DNA of 64,000 bases, taken from NCBI GenBank assembly GCA_003480165.1, contig QUIQ01000001.1, forward strand, positions 1-64,000, read 5' to 3'. Origin of the DNA: Firmicutes bacterium AM41-11. Lineage in GTDB: Bacteria; Bacillota_I; Bacilli_A; Erysipelotrichales; Erysipelotrichaceae. Positions 7,890-18,283 of the stretch are shown piece after piece. A program made the translations under genes and the position numbers. The stretch's first letter is position 1. Every line of letters starts with the position of its first letter. The notes under the pieces are model-generated. The model was not told the origin of the DNA and did no database searches. It saw only the letters and a list, made by a program, of their open reading frames with translations.

Positions 7890-8602
7890 AGACGAATCAC
7901 ACTTTCTAGCGCAAGGGTAATCATGTTGTTAAAAGAGGTTTGTCTTTCTTCAGCGCTTAAGTGTTCATCCGTAATTAGAGAATCGGATACAGTTAATAAA
8001 CAAGCAGCTTTCTTATTCAGTACTTTGGCATTGTGGAATAAGGCAAAGCTTTCCATTTCGACACAAAGCGCATCGTATTCTTCTACCATCTTTTCAGGTT
8101 GTTCAAAACCTGGTTCATAGTAGAATACATCACTGGAATGGGTATTGGTTTTAACAACTGGAATATGGACTTCTTTACTTGTGGCTTCAATGGTTTTTAG
8201 TAAATCAGGATCAGGATATTGCATTGAATCAGTATCCCCGCTTTGTGTTAGAGCGTAAGTTGATTCACTGTAACATGCTTTGATTAAAGCAACATCTTTT
8301 AATTTTAGTCGTTGGCAATAGCTTCCGGTACTTCCGACCCGGATAATGGTATCTACATCATAAAATTTATAAAGTTCATACGAATAGATTCCAATGCTGG
8401 CCATCCCCATTCCTGAACCCATAACGGAAACTTTTTTTCCTTTGTAGGTTCCGGTATAACCTAACATGCCACGAACATCGTTAAATTGTTTTACATCGCT
8501 TAAAAAATTATCGGCAATTAATTTGGCACGTAAAGGGTCGCCGGGCATTAATACGGCTTTTGCGATATCGCCAAGATTGGCTTTATTATGTGGTGTTGAC
8601 AT
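7886..8602 (-). CDS. deoD: Purine-nucleoside phosphorylase, DeoD type
   Basis: A 238-residue enzyme that cleaves purine (deoxy)nucleosides with phosphate to the free base and (deoxy)ribose 1-phosphate. It belongs to the hexameric, low-molecular-mass NP-II family. Signatures are STPHNKANLGDIAKAVLMPGDPLRAK at the N terminus (phosphate and ribose site), VMGSGMGMASIGIYSYEL, the GSTGSY stretch, VEMESFALF and the catalytic Asp region TVSDSLITDE. The length is standard. It starts 48 bases after the second RarA-C-like gene, with a GGAGG-type site, and overlaps deoB at its 3' end. It is part of the PTS operon by spacing and strand. Confidence 0.97.
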   Translation of the reverse strand: MSTPHNKANLGDIAKAVLMPGDPLRAKLIADNFLSDVKQFNDVRGMLGYTGTYKGKKVSVMGSGMGMASIGIYSYELYKFYDVDTIIRVGSTGSYCQRLKLKDVALIKACYSESTYALTQSGDTDSMQYPDPDLLKTIEATSKEVHIPVVKTNTHSSDVFYYEPGFEQPEKMVEEYDALCVEMESFALFHNAKVLNKKAACLLTVSDSLITDEHLSAEERQTSFNNMITLALESVIRL

Positions 8603-8650
8603 ATTTTTCCTCCTTAAAGAAAGACCAGACTAAGCTGGCCTTTGTGTATT

Positions 8651-9253
8651 TTAGTATTGTCCTGGGTTGTATTTGAAGGCATTTGGAACCGTGTTGTTTG
8701 GGTCGTATTTATCTAAGATTTTTCCATAACGTTCACGATAGTCATTATCAATTTCTAATTGTGGAATGACTTTTGTTCCTTCTTCAAAGAAGTGTTTTGA
8801 ACCACGTCCCATTTCTTGCCCACGTTTGGTGTGTTTATCTAAAGCAATATCTGGAACGGTCATCTTTTTACCCATGGCAGCTTCTTTAATGATAATGTTT
8901 TTTAAGTAATCGCTAGAGCGATCTTTTGTGCTTGCGCAAAGTAAACGAATGGCGTGAATGAAGTACATAGGTTGATCTCCATCATCGTAGTTATATTCTT
9001 TACGCATTTCATTTAATGTATTGACTTGTACCGCCGCTTCAAGATTTCCAAATCCAATATCTTCGACAGAAATGGTTAATAAACGACGCCATAACTTATC
9101 TAAGAATAAAGGTCCTGTTGTATATAATTCATAAGCCGCTTGACAAGCTTCTTCTGGTTTATTTCTACGAATACTTTTTTGTAGGGTAGAAATTACTTCA
9201 TCTGCAGCAAAACCATTTTTTGTCTTGCTGGCTGACCAAATATTATATGACAT
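8651..9253 (-). CDS. Orphan RarA/MgsA C-terminal-like protein, paralogue 2
   Basis: A 200-residue protein, strongly similar along its whole length to the neighbour at 9274-9870. Its core (STLQKSIRRNKPEEACQAAYELY, RRLLTISVEDIGFGN, then VPDIALDKHTKRGQEMGRG) matches the C-terminal tetramerisation and oligomer domain of the replication-recombination ATPase RarA/MgsA (IASALQKSIRGSD..AAL.WLAR, R.RL..IA.EDIG). There is no Walker A or B motif, so it cannot be the ATPase itself. Databases often label such proteins 'AAA family ATPase' because of this domain. Its role in a sugar/nucleoside operon is unknown. The tandem paralogues differ mainly at the N end, so they may form a hetero-oligomer. Confidence 0.7.
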   Translation of the reverse strand: MSYNIWSASKTKNGFAADEVISTLQKSIRRNKPEEACQAAYELYTTGPLFLDKLWRRLLTISVEDIGFGNLEAAVQVNTLNEMRKEYNYDDGDQPMYFIHAIRLLCASTKDRSSDYLKNIIIKEAAMGKKMTVPDIALDKHTKRGQEMGRGSKHFFEEGTKVIPQLEIDNDYRERYGKILDKYDPNNTVPNAFKYNPGQY

Positions 9254-9273
9254 ATTCTGTATTCCACCTTTCT

Positions 9274-9870
9274 TTAGTATTGTTCTTTGCTGTAAACAAA
9301 TGCGTTTTCAACAACATTTTCTGGATCATAAGTTTCTAGGATCTTACCGTATCTTTCACGATAATCGTTATCGATTTCTAATTGCGGAATGACTTTAGTA
9401 GCTTCTTCGAAGAAGTGTTTTGATCCACGTCCCATTTCTTGGCCACGTTTGGTGTGTTTGTCTAAGGCAATATCAGGAATTTCCATCTTTTTACCCATGG
9501 CAGCTTCTTTGATAATGATGTTCTTTAAGTAATCGCTTGAACGATCTTTTGTACAAGAACATAATACGCGAATCGCATGAATAAAATACATAGGTTGATC
9601 ACCATCGTTGTATGGGAAGTTTTTACGCATTTGATCTAAGGCATGAATAATTACAGGTGCATTTAAATTTCCAAATCCTACATCTTCGACCGCAATGGTT
9701 TCAAGACGAGACCACATTTTATCTAAATAAACAGGTCCAGAAGTATAAAGTTCATAAGCCGCCTGGCATGCTTCTTCTTCTTTTGCACGACGAATATATT
9801 TTTGTAAACTGGATTGTACTTCGTCAGATAAAAATCCGTTTTTCGTTGTCATATTTGCCCAAATACCCAT
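9274..9870 (-). CDS. Orphan RarA/MgsA C-terminal-like protein, paralogue 1
   Basis: A 198-residue paralogue of the downstream protein. Shared blocks include DGDQPMYFIHAIR, KDRSSDYLKNIIIKEAAMG and KHTKRGQEMGRGSKHFFEE, all nearly identical in both copies. As there, the EDVGFGNLNAPV segment and the preceding helical bundle resemble the RarA C-terminal domain without any ATPase core. The gene begins 4 bases after the stop of the PTS IIA gene, which places it firmly in the PTS operon. No catalytic motif is obvious; the invariant K/R/H-rich block suggests a nucleotide, phospho-sugar or nucleic-acid surface, which is inference. Confidence 0.7.
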   Translation of the reverse strand: MGIWANMTTKNGFLSDEVQSSLQKYIRRAKEEEACQAAYELYTSGPVYLDKMWSRLETIAVEDVGFGNLNAPVIIHALDQMRKNFPYNDGDQPMYFIHAIRVLCSCTKDRSSDYLKNIIIKEAAMGKKMEIPDIALDKHTKRGQEMGRGSKHFFEEATKVIPQLEIDNDYRERYGKILETYDPENVVENAFVYSKEQY

Positions 9871-9874
9871 TTTA

Positions 9875-10192
9875 CTAACCTCTACTTTCTAATAATAATG
9901 TCATTTCTTGAATCAAAGTTTTTATTGTTTCTGCTGCCATCAATTGATCTTCAGCATGAGCCAATAGCATCGTGATTTGAGGTTCTTGTGTACTCATTTC
10001 TTCTTGTAAAACATGCAGATGTGCTTCATGAGCCTGAGAAAAGTTTTCATCCCCATCTGACATAGCTTTGGTATATCCCTCTAAATCATGATTGCGATAA
10101 TATTTTAAAGATTCAATATAACAAGATTTTGCCATACCAGCATAGGTAATGACTTGCATTGCAGTTTCTGAAATAGCTTCAATACTTGCCAT
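9875..10192 (-). CDS. celC: PTS lactose/cellobiose-family EIIA component
   Basis: A 105-residue trimeric three-helix EIIA of the Lac/Chb family. It accepts phosphate from HPr and passes it to EIIB. The phosphorylated histidine is H79 in LLAHAEDQLM, and the trimer-interface helix DGDENFSQAHEAHLHVL is present. It starts 1 base after the IIB stop and ends 4 bases before the first RarA-C-like gene. The sugar is most likely a beta-glucoside such as cellobiose, judged from the family and the linked GH4 enzyme; chitobiose or another beta-linked sugar is possible. Confidence 0.93.
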   Translation of the reverse strand: MASIEAISETAMQVITYAGMAKSCYIESLKYYRNHDLEGYTKAMSDGDENFSQAHEAHLHVLQEEMSTQEPQITMLLAHAEDQLMAAETIKTLIQEMTLLLESRG

Positions 10193-10193
10193 A

Positions 10194-10487
10194 CTAACCT
10201 AACATTTTTTTCGCCATTTCAATGACAGCGGCTCCATCTGCCATTGCATAAAGTCTTGGCTCAATACTAGCAACAGGAATATTTAATTGCTTATGAATCG
10301 AATCTACGGCATAAATCAATTGAGGTCCAACTAAACATACATCCCATTTGCCTACTTCGTTTTTAATAGCTGCATTAGCTACAGCATCGACTACGATATC
10401 TTCTCCTGTCTTTGCAGCGACATCGCGAATTTTCTTTACAAGAATAGAACTTGACATACCTGCGTTACAGCATAACAATATTTTCAT
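10194..10487 (-). CDS. celA: PTS cellobiose-family EIIB component
   Basis: A 97-residue cytosolic EIIB that takes phosphate from EIIA onto a cysteine and gives it to the incoming sugar. The active cysteine is C7 in LLCCNAGMSSSILV at the N terminus, the standard P-loop-like site of the family. The central VGPQLIYAVDSI matches the family's conserved LGPQ segment. It lies 15 bases after the GH4 gene and 1 base before EIIA. Confidence 0.93.
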   Translation of the reverse strand: MKILLCCNAGMSSSILVKKIRDVAAKTGEDIVVDAVANAAIKNEVGKWDVCLVGPQLIYAVDSIHKQLNIPVASIEPRLYAMADGAAVIEMAKKMLG

Positions 10488-10502
10488 TTTGATTTCCTCT
10501 TT

Positions 10503-11873
<1,371 letters not shown>

Positions 11874-11894
11874 TTAAATGTTTGATTTTATTGT

Positions 11895-13796
11895 TTACTC
11901 TAATAATTTAAAACTATACAAATTTTGCATAAATGCATCGCAATTCGTACTATTCAATAATTGCTGCATATACTTTTCATGCGAAATGATTTGATTGAAG
12001 AATTGAAACAATAAATTCATTTCATCATCACGTTTCATCTCTAATGCGAGTAAGAAGATCAATTGGATCTGATTTCCTTGATGTTTGATTGGATGCTTTA
12101 AAAAAGCAACTTCAATTCCTGTCTTTTTGGCAAAGGTAAATAAGGCATGAGGAACCATTACATTTGCTCCCAGATAGGTTGGATAGTTCTTCTCGCGCAA
12201 CAAGATATCCTCATAAAAGGATTTGGTGTCCGCGATGATATCCGCTTGATGTAGCTTTTCACTTAAGTCATAGAAAACATCTTTCAAAGATATCGATTGG
12301 TGGTAAATATGTACATGCTCTTTGGGTAGATATTTAGCGAGTATTTTCGAAACACGTTTATTCATACGGATGCTATGAATGGTTGCGTTTAAACGTTCAA
12401 TATCTTTGATTTCCGGAAGTTTATCCATTCTAAATACTTCAACATCTTTTAAAATAAGGAACGAATCAAGCGTAATGACTAAATCAATGTTAGAAAGATC
12501 CATCGCTAAGCAATGACTCTTTGTGACTTTATCGACAATGACAATTTGATTTTTAAAGTAAGTGCTTAGCCATTGTTCCAAGAGTTGTTTCACACTATGC
12601 CGATGACTCGTTACAATTAAAGTTTTTAGTTTAATATTTTCGTTTTCCAAGAAATGCGCCACATATACCGTCAGATAAGAAATTTCATCTTCTGTTATGT
12701 AGACTCTCTTGTACTTAAATAGGATTGGAACAATCATCATGCTGATTTCAAAGGCAAAGGGAAATTTTGTCTTTACGTCATCAACAATCGGATTCTTCAA
12801 TTCATATCCACCAATGACCCGGCGATTCATAAATTCGATGTGCAGAAGCATTTTATTTGATAAGGTTTCGGATTCTTTAAAGTTGATGGAGTACTTATCA
12901 AAGACTTCATTGCAGAATTCATCGAATACCATTCGGGTAAAATCGGTAATTTCGGGTTTCTCATCAGTAGATTTAAATTTAAAGGTATGCAACAAAGTAT
13001 ATAAGACTGAAATATCTGAGCGATCCAAATACGATGATTGCATCGTTAATTTTGTGATAATGCGAGTCGACAAATCGTCCGGGTTATTCTCTGCATAATT
13101 TTCTAAAGAATACCCGTTCAGATTTCGCACATTACAAATAATGATACACGCTGCAAAAATGGTTAAATCGGTATCCAGTAAATATACTTGCTCTTGATTC
13201 ATGATTTTTAAGATTTCTTGTTTCGTTGATTCATAATATTTAATGAACCAGGCATCACTTAAAATCATATACAGAATGTCAATGATAATGTCCGGATTTT
13301 CATAAGCGGCATCCTTGATGATTTTAAATAAGAGCTCACGAATTTCCACTTCATTCAATAAGACGATACATTCATCTTTTTTGATTTCAAACAATTCTGT
13401 ATTGTAGTTTTTACGTAAGTAAATGCATACTTTACGAACTTCTTTGCGGATGACAGATTCGGATAAACCTAAGAGTTCGGATAGATCATATATGCTGCAA
13501 TCCTCAAAGAATAATACTTTTCCAATTATTTTTAGGATTCGAAATTTCGCTAGATCAATATTTTCAACATCCTGTTTCATTAAATTTTCAATGATGTCCA
13601 AATGGTCCTCATTGATGGAATATCCTTTATTGGAACTAGATCGAATCAAGGCACAGTCGGTAACATCATTCATAAAGGTAATCTCATTACGAATCGTTCG
13701 ACTCGATACTTGTAGTTGTTCGGATATTTCCTTGCCGTGAATGCCAGGATTATTCATGATTAATTTGATGATTTTTAATTGTCTAGCAGTTAACAT
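11895..13796 (-). CDS. licR: LicR/MtlR-type PTS-regulated transcriptional activator
   Basis: A 633-residue multidomain activator. In order: an N-terminal HTH (RQLKIIKLIMNNPGIHGKEISEQLQVSSRTIRNEI), a second HTH around residues 85-135, two PTS regulation domains in the middle, an EIIB-like domain and a C-terminal EIIA(Fru/Mtl)-like domain with its histidine in VMVPHALFTFA. Such proteins bind an inverted repeat upstream of the -35 and are switched by PTS phosphorylation of PRD and EII-like residues, so activity follows sugar supply. The gene lies between IIC and GH4, 9 bases after IIC, and likely activates its own operon. The ribosome site is AGGAAGAG. Confidence 0.9.
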   Translation of the reverse strand: MLTARQLKIIKLIMNNPGIHGKEISEQLQVSSRTIRNEITFMNDVTDCALIRSSSNKGYSINEDHLDIIENLMKQDVENIDLAKFRILKIIGKVLFFEDCSIYDLSELLGLSESVIRKEVRKVCIYLRKNYNTELFEIKKDECIVLLNEVEIRELLFKIIKDAAYENPDIIIDILYMILSDAWFIKYYESTKQEILKIMNQEQVYLLDTDLTIFAACIIICNVRNLNGYSLENYAENNPDDLSTRIITKLTMQSSYLDRSDISVLYTLLHTFKFKSTDEKPEITDFTRMVFDEFCNEVFDKYSINFKESETLSNKMLLHIEFMNRRVIGGYELKNPIVDDVKTKFPFAFEISMMIVPILFKYKRVYITEDEISYLTVYVAHFLENENIKLKTLIVTSHRHSVKQLLEQWLSTYFKNQIVIVDKVTKSHCLAMDLSNIDLVITLDSFLILKDVEVFRMDKLPEIKDIERLNATIHSIRMNKRVSKILAKYLPKEHVHIYHQSISLKDVFYDLSEKLHQADIIADTKSFYEDILLREKNYPTYLGANVMVPHALFTFAKKTGIEVAFLKHPIKHQGNQIQLIFLLALEMKRDDEMNLLFQFFNQIISHEKYMQQLLNSTNCDAFMQNLYSFKLLE

Positions 13797-13805
13797 TTTC
13801 TCTTC

Positions 13806-15077
13806 CTAAGCTTTTTTAGCTTCTATAGCTTCTTCCTTTTGAAGTTCTTCTTTTTCCATCATTTTGAAGAATGGATAGTAGAAAATCGTTTGAATAACTA
13901 AGATGACAAGTACTACGACAACGGCTTTCCAATCCAATGTCATTAAGAAAGCACTTACTCCTGGAGGTAAGAATCCTGGAGGATTGGCAATTGGTTTGGC
14001 TATCATACCGAAGTTCATTGTACAGTAAACGATAATGGTACTAATCAATGGTCCAAAAACAAATGGAATGAACATAAATGGATTTAAGATAATTGGTGTA
14101 CCAAAGATCAAAGGTTCGTTAATTCCAAATAAACTAGGAATAATCGATACTTTACCAACGGAGTTCAATGATTTTGCTTTAGATCGCATCATTAAGATGT
14201 TTAATCCTAAAGTTAATCCAGAACCAGATACACACAAGAAACCATAGAATAATCCGAAGGTAAAGATATGTTCGATTGGTTGACCAGCGTTATAAGCTGT
14301 AATGTTTTGGGTTGCGTAGGCAATCGCAAATGGTGCCCATACAGCTGAAGTGATACTTGGACCATGTAATCCAAAGAACCACAACAATTGGGTAAAGAAC
14401 ATTACAAGTAACATAGCTGGTAAGCTGTCCATTCCAGAAATAGCTGGTGCTAAAATGTTCATAATCAATTGCGGGAACACAACTTTTGTACAAGCTAAAG
14501 ACACATTGGTAATGATAACAGCAATGATAACATTTAAGATTAGTGGAACTAAAGCGGCAAAGCTATCTTGAACCATTGGTGGTACACTGTCAGGCATCTT
14601 AATATACCATTTATATTTATAACACAAATGATAAACTTCTACAGTAAGTAATGCAGCAATAATACCAGTAAATAAACCCGTAGATCCTAAATATGCCGTA
14701 TTTAATTGTCCGTCTTTTATAACTGCAACTAAGATGAAGAAAACAACTAAAGCAGTAATTGCTGGTTGACTTCCCTTCATGTCATATTTTTCGGATAAAG
14801 TCTTCGCGATAAAATATGTTGCATAAACAGCTAACATATCGTTCGTAAATGCAGATGCATACGTTAAGACGCTCATATGTGCATTTAAGAAATCATAAAT
14901 AGGTCCACTTCCCAATAAATTGGCAATACCTAAGAAAATTGTACAGAATGAACCAACGATAATAATTGGTACAGATGCGATGATACCATCTTTAATCGCT
15001 TGAATATGCTTTTGCTGTTCAAGTTTATTCGCAATAGGCATCAAGTACTTCATAAGTGCATTTTGAATTTTTTCCAT
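13806..15077 (-). CDS. celB: PTS cellobiose-family EIIC permease
   Basis: A 423-residue membrane channel of the Lac/Chb EIIC family that takes up the disaccharide while EIIB phosphorylates it. It has about ten hydrophobic segments and the family signatures FFGLHGPSITSAVW and PSLFGINEPLIFGTPIILNP, the latter containing the conserved NEP motif of the substrate site. The longest frame starts at 15098, but GAGGAG lies 7 bases before the ATG at 15075-15077, where the family start MEKIQNALMKYLMPIANKL begins. It is the first gene of the operon and has a promoter, an inverted repeat and a cre-like box just upstream. Confidence 0.95.
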   Translation of the reverse strand: MEKIQNALMKYLMPIANKLEQQKHIQAIKDGIIASVPIIIVGSFCTIFLGIANLLGSGPIYDFLNAHMSVLTYASAFTNDMLAVYATYFIAKTLSEKYDMKGSQPAITALVVFFILVAVIKDGQLNTAYLGSTGLFTGIIAALLTVEVYHLCYKYKWYIKMPDSVPPMVQDSFAALVPLILNVIIAVIITNVSLACTKVVFPQLIMNILAPAISGMDSLPAMLLVMFFTQLLWFFGLHGPSITSAVWAPFAIAYATQNITAYNAGQPIEHIFTFGLFYGFLCVSGSGLTLGLNILMMRSKAKSLNSVGKVSIIPSLFGINEPLIFGTPIILNPFMFIPFVFGPLISTIIVYCTMNFGMIAKPIANPPGFLPPGVSAFLMTLDWKAVVVVLVILVIQTIFYYPFFKMMEKEELQKEEAIEAKKA

Positions 15078-15124
15078 TTTTCTCTCCTCGAAAAACAATT
15101 TCTGTCGACTGAATTGTTAATTTA

Positions 15125-15153
15125 ATTATAGACAAGCAAAACGATTTCCTCAA
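15125..15153 (-). promoter_or_regulatory. Promoter of the PTS/nucleoside operon
   Basis: Minus strand: -35 TTGAGG (15148-15153), 17-base spacer, -10 TATAAT (15125-15130). The leader to celB is about 40 bases. Confidence 0.75.
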
Positions 15154-15161
15154 ATTCACTT

Positions 15162-15188
15162 TTTCCACTAGCAGTGGAAACGTTAACA
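15162..15188 (-). promoter_or_regulatory. Inverted repeat and near-consensus cre box upstream of the PTS promoter
   Basis: TTTCCAC/GTGGAAA (15162-15168 with 15174-15180) is a 7-bp inverted repeat with no T run on either side, so it is not a terminator. It sits 8 bases upstream of the -35, where LicR/MtlR-type activators bind. The overlapping stretch 15174-15188, GTGGAAACGTTAACA, matches 14 of 15 positions of the cre consensus WTGNAANCGNWNNCW, which suggests CcpA input. Confidence 0.55.
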
Positions 15189-15196
15189 ATACCTTT

Positions 15197-17806
15197 TTAT
15201 AACTTCATGGCACTATTTTTTGCTAGACATTGTTTTAAGGTTGAAATCATAATTTCTTCATCTAATGGCTTAGCCAGATGGTCATCCATTCCGGCTAAAT
15301 GACTCTCGATAATATCTTCCGCAAAGGCATTTGCCGATACGGCAATAATTGGTATTTCCTGCGCATCGTGGCGATTTAAAGCACGAATCGCACGGGTTGC
15401 ATCAAGTCCATTTAAATGTGGCATCATGATATCCATAAAGATGACATCAAAATACCCAGGTTGAGATTTCTCAAAAAAGTCGAGCGCTTCTTTTCCGTCT
15501 TTAGCACCGAGAACTTCGATATCATTGTCTTCCAACATAAATTGAATAACTTCCATATTCAAATCGTTATCTTCTGCAACTAAAGCTCTTAAACCTTTAA
15601 CCGAAATATCTTCACTGGCATGCGTAATGAGTCTAGAGTCCTTCTTTCCCATTTTAAATGGAATCTGTACAATGGCTGTTGTTCCTTTTCCTACTTTACT
15701 TAAGAGTTCAATCGTTCCACCCATTCGATCAGCCAGTTGCTTGGCAATGGCTAAACCAAGTCCTGTTCCTTGATATTGGGAGCGACTGGTTTGTTGCTCC
15801 TGGGTAAAGAGTTCGAAGGCATGGTTTAAGAATTCTTTATTCATGCCAACCCCTTGGTCTTTACAATAGAAAGTTACTAAAACCCGATGATCTTTTTGTA
15901 GTTCTGTTTTTGCCCAAACTCTTATGCATGTATTGGGTTGACTGAATTTAATGGCATTATCGCCAATAATCGATAGGATCCGACCTAAATAAACAGGATT
16001 TCCTTTCAGAATTGGATGACGAATCCCAGATTGTTTCCAATCAACAATATACTGGATATTTTTTTCTTTACTTCTTTGCGCATAGATCTGATTGAGCCCT
16101 TGAAGAATCTTGGCAAGATCAAAGGTTAATTCCTGATTTTTTAATTCTCCACTTTGCAGCTTATTCATATCGAGAATATCGTTGACAAGCGAAACCAGAT
16201 ACTTTAGCGATTCCATCATCTTTTCTCGAATTTGGCGTAAGACTTCGACATTATCGGCATTCTGGTTGGCTAGATTGACCATGCCAATAATACCGTTTAA
16301 TGGGGTACGAATATCATGGGACATATTAGCCAGGAAGCGACTTTTCATCTCCGTTTCACGTTTGGCACTGGCAACCGCAAATTGATAGTTCATTTCTTTT
16401 CGTTTGGCATCCGTAATACTATTGATGGCACAAAGCACGTGAGTTACTACGCCTGCCTCGTTGCGTTTTTTCACAATAAACTGAAAACTTTGCCAGTTCC
16501 CATCTAAGACTTGGTACTCAGTCATCAAAAATTCATCTTGCTTTAAGCGCTCAGCTAAAGTTGATAAATCAAAAAAGCTCTTTACCATAGACCGATACTC
16601 CAAGGTCACGATATTTTGACAGATGGAATTCAATTTTTCTTGTGCTGGTCCCTTTTTTTCAATAAAGTGATGGGTTTTTCCATCACTGGCGATTTCTTCA
16701 TAAAAGTCTTTCTCTAAATTAATCCGGTAGATGGATGAATAGTTCTTACTGATGGCGGAAATAATTTCATTTTGGAGCTGTGCTTCGTCCAAGGCTTTTT
16801 GGATATTTTCTTGGATCGCTTTTTCTTTTTTAATCACATCATCAATAAAACGGAAACCTAAAAGAATATGAAAATGCTCGGCATCTTGCCCCAGCAGTAT
16901 AGCTTGAGCGGCAAAATACTGATTTCCATTGAGATTAGGTAGACTTTGATAATGGTAGGTAGCTCGTTCGACTTTACGCAAACGATTCTTTAAGTGATCT
17001 AAAGAGAACCACTTCATAAATGCTTCTCGATCTTTTTCCAACAAGTATTTATTTGCGTAAATTCTTGCCAGTTCGTAAAAATCTTTCGGTAAAGTTTTCA
17101 TTTTGTCTATGATGGATTCTATATTCATTTGCGAAGTCATCTTTAAGATTTCATATTGTCCGGAATTACACTCCACATAATACACAGCCGTAAAATCCGA
17201 ACATAGTTTATCTAAAACCGATTTATCTTTTTCAATTTTCTTTAAGGCCTCAAGCAGCTCATTATTGGCTTTTTGCGCTTCTTCTAAGGCATCTGAAACG
17301 CGTTTTTGGCGTTCGTTGGCTTTTCTTTCTTCATCAATTGTTTCGTTGGTAAATACCCATAAAGATAGATCTTTTTCATCTCTACGATCCGAATAGCGAT
17401 CAATTTTTAAACTGACAAATGTCCCATCTTTCTTTCGATAAGACAAGTTTACACTTTTTCCAGACAATAGAATTTCATAGATCCGATCATAATTTAAGGC
17501 GTATTGTAGTACGCTTTGATCTTCTTCTAGAACAAAAGTCGCATTGTACTTCTTTATCGCAAGAGAGTAATACCCTCCTTTATCTTGTACAATCGCACGA
17601 AAATAATCAGGACCAAGAATATCTCTAAATAAATCGGTTTTGCGATTCAGTACATAGACACCCATATAATTCGGTGCAATAGTTCTTAGAAACTGTTCGG
17701 AATCCCGTTTTTCAAGCAAAAGTTGCTGATAGGCAAGCTCTTGACTAGTTTCAGAGATATTTGTTTTATTGCTGGAATAATTTTCTTTGGTTCCTTTTTT
17801 AATCAT
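15197..17806 (-). CDS. Hybrid sensor histidine kinase/response regulator
   Basis: An 869-residue cytoplasmic-type hybrid kinase without clear membrane spans. It has two to three PAS-like sensory regions over residues 1-480, separated by short coiled coils (about 165-195 and 335-355). These are followed by a HisKA domain with phospho-acceptor H497 in LANMSHDIRTPLNG, an HATPase domain (GDNAIKFSQ, DQGVGMN, GTGLGLAIAKQL) and a C-terminal receiver with D792 in VIFMDIMMPHLNG and the lysine in DHLAKPL. There is no output domain, so phosphate must move to another protein. The gene starts 8 bases after the stop of the broken hybrid-kinase fragment. The two were once one operon, and the island now separates this gene from its original promoter. 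Confidence 0.9.
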   Translation of the reverse strand: MIKKGTKENYSSNKTNISETSQELAYQQLLLEKRDSEQFLRTIAPNYMGVYVLNRKTDLFRDILGPDYFRAIVQDKGGYYSLAIKKYNATFVLEEDQSVLQYALNYDRIYEILLSGKSVNLSYRKKDGTFVSLKIDRYSDRRDEKDLSLWVFTNETIDEERKANERQKRVSDALEEAQKANNELLEALKKIEKDKSVLDKLCSDFTAVYYVECNSGQYEILKMTSQMNIESIIDKMKTLPKDFYELARIYANKYLLEKDREAFMKWFSLDHLKNRLRKVERATYHYQSLPNLNGNQYFAAQAILLGQDAEHFHILLGFRFIDDVIKKEKAIQENIQKALDEAQLQNEIISAISKNYSSIYRINLEKDFYEEIASDGKTHHFIEKKGPAQEKLNSICQNIVTLEYRSMVKSFFDLSTLAERLKQDEFLMTEYQVLDGNWQSFQFIVKKRNEAGVVTHVLCAINSITDAKRKEMNYQFAVASAKRETEMKSRFLANMSHDIRTPLNGIIGMVNLANQNADNVEVLRQIREKMMESLKYLVSLVNDILDMNKLQSGELKNQELTFDLAKILQGLNQIYAQRSKEKNIQYIVDWKQSGIRHPILKGNPVYLGRILSIIGDNAIKFSQPNTCIRVWAKTELQKDHRVLVTFYCKDQGVGMNKEFLNHAFELFTQEQQTSRSQYQGTGLGLAIAKQLADRMGGTIELLSKVGKGTTAIVQIPFKMGKKDSRLITHASEDISVKGLRALVAEDNDLNMEVIQFMLEDNDIEVLGAKDGKEALDFFEKSQPGYFDVIFMDIMMPHLNGLDATRAIRALNRHDAQEIPIIAVSANAFAEDIIESHLAGMDDHLAKPLDEEIMISTLKQCLAKNSAMKL

Positions 17807-17814
17807 ATCAACAA

Positions 17815-17998
17815 TTACTTTCCTCTTCTTTTTGTATAATCATATGTATCGTTTGAATGAGTTTTTTTTGGGTCAACTGGTTTGATTAAAAAACCATTCA
17901 TGCCCGCTACTAAGGCTTTTTCTTTATCTTCTTCAAAGGCATTTGCGGTCATGGCAATAATCGGAATTTTAGCCATCTTTGTATCCAGATTCCGAATT
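17815..17998 (-). pseudogene. 3' fragment of a split hybrid histidine kinase (end of receiver domain)
   Basis: The minus strand reads [20 protein letters not shown], then [20 protein letters not shown], then a short basic tail to TAA at 17815-17817. This is the second half of a receiver domain, with the conserved T/A and K-P residues but no phospho-aspartate half. It fits the frame broken at 23944-25128, which ends just before in DGYTATKQI. No ribosome site or start exists for it. It directly abuts the island at about 17995. Confidence 0.85.
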
Positions 17999-18020
17999 GA
18001 GATTTCACCTGTTTTAAGAG

Positions 18021-18051
18021 ATTTAATAACTGTTATATTTTGTTATTAAAT
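18021..18051. repeat. 10-bp inverted repeat at the island edge
   Basis: ATTTAATAAC (18021-18030) and GTTATTAAAT (18042-18051) with an 11-base loop lie just inside the island border. Two direct copies of TTTCCCTT follow at 18095-18102 and 18107-18114. These could be recombinase-binding repeats of a lost mobile element. No gene is seen from 17999 to 18283. Confidence 0.4.
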
Positions 18052-18283
18052 TCTCCGCAAACCCTTGAAAACACTGGATTTGTTGCAGGTGAGCTTTCCC
18101 TTATTTTTTCCCTTGTGTTATATCGTCCCATCAGTGTTTATGAACTCTGATAAGGGCAAATATAAGAGCAAAAAATTATATAAAACAGTATAACATAAAA
18201 TAAAAGTGACATGGTGGACTGATTGAAATGCTTCTTAATTTTTGCTACTAATGATTGATTAAATGATAAGGAGATGGGATACG

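Noticed and set aside
12709-13098. A 129-codon rightward open frame
   Set aside because: Antisense to the LicR-type regulator gene, without homology or ribosome site.
15162-15180. Inverted repeat considered as terminator of the hybrid kinase
   Set aside because: No T run follows on either strand; its position upstream of the -35 fits an operator better.
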